From Opitutia bacterium (GTDB taxonomy: Bacteria > Verrucomicrobiota > Verrucomicrobiia > Opitutales > Opitutaceae): 64,000 bases of DNA. Made by a program: the position numbers and the translations under genes. The stretch lies in NCBI GenBank assembly GCA_947467625.1, contig CANIJN010000003.1, positions 1-64,000 on the forward strand, in the 5' to 3' direction. The notes under the pieces were generated by a model that was not told the origin of the DNA, searched no databases, and saw nothing but the letters and a program-made list of their open reading frames with translations. Shown here in pieces: positions 63,823-64,000 of this stretch; position 1 is the first letter of the stretch; each line of letters starts with the position of its first letter.

Positions 63823-64000
63823 ATGCAGCGTCTTGGCAGTAGTAATTGAGCATCCCGCCAAGACGCTGGCGCCGCCGGACTTTCGCATTCGCGGATCCAA
63901 ACTCCAATGCTGTTTGGAGAATTGGGCCATCGAGTCCCTGATGGTTTCGCTCGCGTTGATAGTGCTCGAGATGCTCGTCGACCATACCTCGCAGATGTTC
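63821..64000 (-). CDS. Integrase-core (DDE) transposase, C-terminal part
   Basis: The minus strand from the window edge encodes the last 59 residues: LRGMVDEHLEHYQRERNHQG, then LDGPILQTALEF, ending RQRLGGMLNYYCQDAA. HYxRERNHQGLD is a well-known C-terminal signature of integrase-core transposases (rve domain) found in single-gene insertion sequences. The N-terminal and catalytic part lies outside the window. The frame is intact here, so the element may be complete. The last codons contain a perfect 12-base inverted repeat (63826-63837 with 63857-63868). Confidence 0.85.
   Translation of the reverse strand, partial: EHLRGMVDEHLEHYQRERNHQGLDGPILQTALEFGSANAKVRRRQRLGGMLNYYCQDAA

Noticed and set aside
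1-64000. CRISPR arrays, tRNA, rRNA, phage genes, integration sites
   Set aside because: No regularly spaced short repeats, no cloverleaf-like or rRNA-like sequence and no phage structural genes were noticed by eye; a dedicated search was not possible.

Overview
The window looks like a chromosomal segment of a Verrucomicrobiota bacterium, most likely an Opitutales/Opitutaceae-type polysaccharide degrader. It is GC-rich. It carries secreted sulfatases, a TonB-dependent receptor whose plug begins with the LTPFEV-type motif typical of Opitutaceae, and several pairs of planctomycete/verrucomicrobial secreted cytochrome-like proteins (PSCyt/PSD domains, i.e. DUF1592/1588/1585 or DUF1549/1553) with Tat-exported DUF1552 or DUF1501 partners. 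This assignment rests on gene families only; there is no rRNA or phylogenetic marker here. No tRNA, rRNA or CRISPR array was seen.

Layout. (1) 1-10587 is a tightly packed plus-strand unit, most junctions being 4-base ATGA overlaps: a truncated and three complete GH28-like beta-helix proteins, a beta-lactamase-type serine hydrolase, two sulfatases and a frameshifted remnant. (2) 10621-16212 holds a GH32 enzyme of different base composition, a chimeric pectate-lyase/GH32-tail protein, a TIM-barrel glycosidase-like protein and a third sulfatase. (3) 16213-29299 starts with an AT-rich region and a ROK regulator, followed by a PSD/DUF1552 pair, a Gfo/Idh/MocA oxidoreductase, a decayed gene-free stretch, a second pair in reversed order and a fourth GH28-like gene. 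(4) 29300-37018 has the TonB receptor, a very large Kelch/sugar-dehydrogenase/cytochrome fusion and a VCBS-repeat propeller protein. (5) 37019-39194 is a scar region: a wrecked insertion sequence, its terminal sequence, a minus-strand diheme cytochrome and a second copy of the same terminal sequence. (6) 39195-49684 is a metabolic operon: glcDEF-like oxidase, a PQQ-dehydrogenase/cytochrome fusion, an MFS transporter, an SMP-30 lactonase, a mutarotase and an SDR. (7) 49808-61242 has a GntR regulator, a propeller-PSD fusion with DUF1552, a CocE-type hydrolase, and a DUF1549/1553 plus DUF1501 pair. (8) 61243-64000 has a pseudogene scrap, FAH-family hydrolase, a second SDR, and the 3' end of an insertion-sequence transposase on the minus strand.

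How it may work together (inference). Extracellular beta-helix enzymes and sulfatases would trim a sulfated plant or algal polysaccharide and the TonB receptor would import fragments. The MFS carrier, mutarotase, lactonase, SDRs and FAH hydrolase resemble parts of a non-phosphorylating (diketo-acid) sugar or deoxysugar pathway ending in pyruvate plus a 2-hydroxyacid or aldehyde, and glcDEF could oxidise the 2-hydroxyacid. The aldonate dehydratase expected in such a route is not in the window. The secreted cytochrome/Tat pairs may add periplasmic redox chemistry, but their function is unknown.

The most unusual signal is a conserved signal-peptide-coding DNA segment. A 35-base core recurs at the start of at least seven genes from four unrelated protein families, while a close paralogue (27333-28949) carries an unrelated leader. 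Leader-only relics are also found at 10439 and 35702. This suggests exchange or homogenisation of export-signal cassettes.
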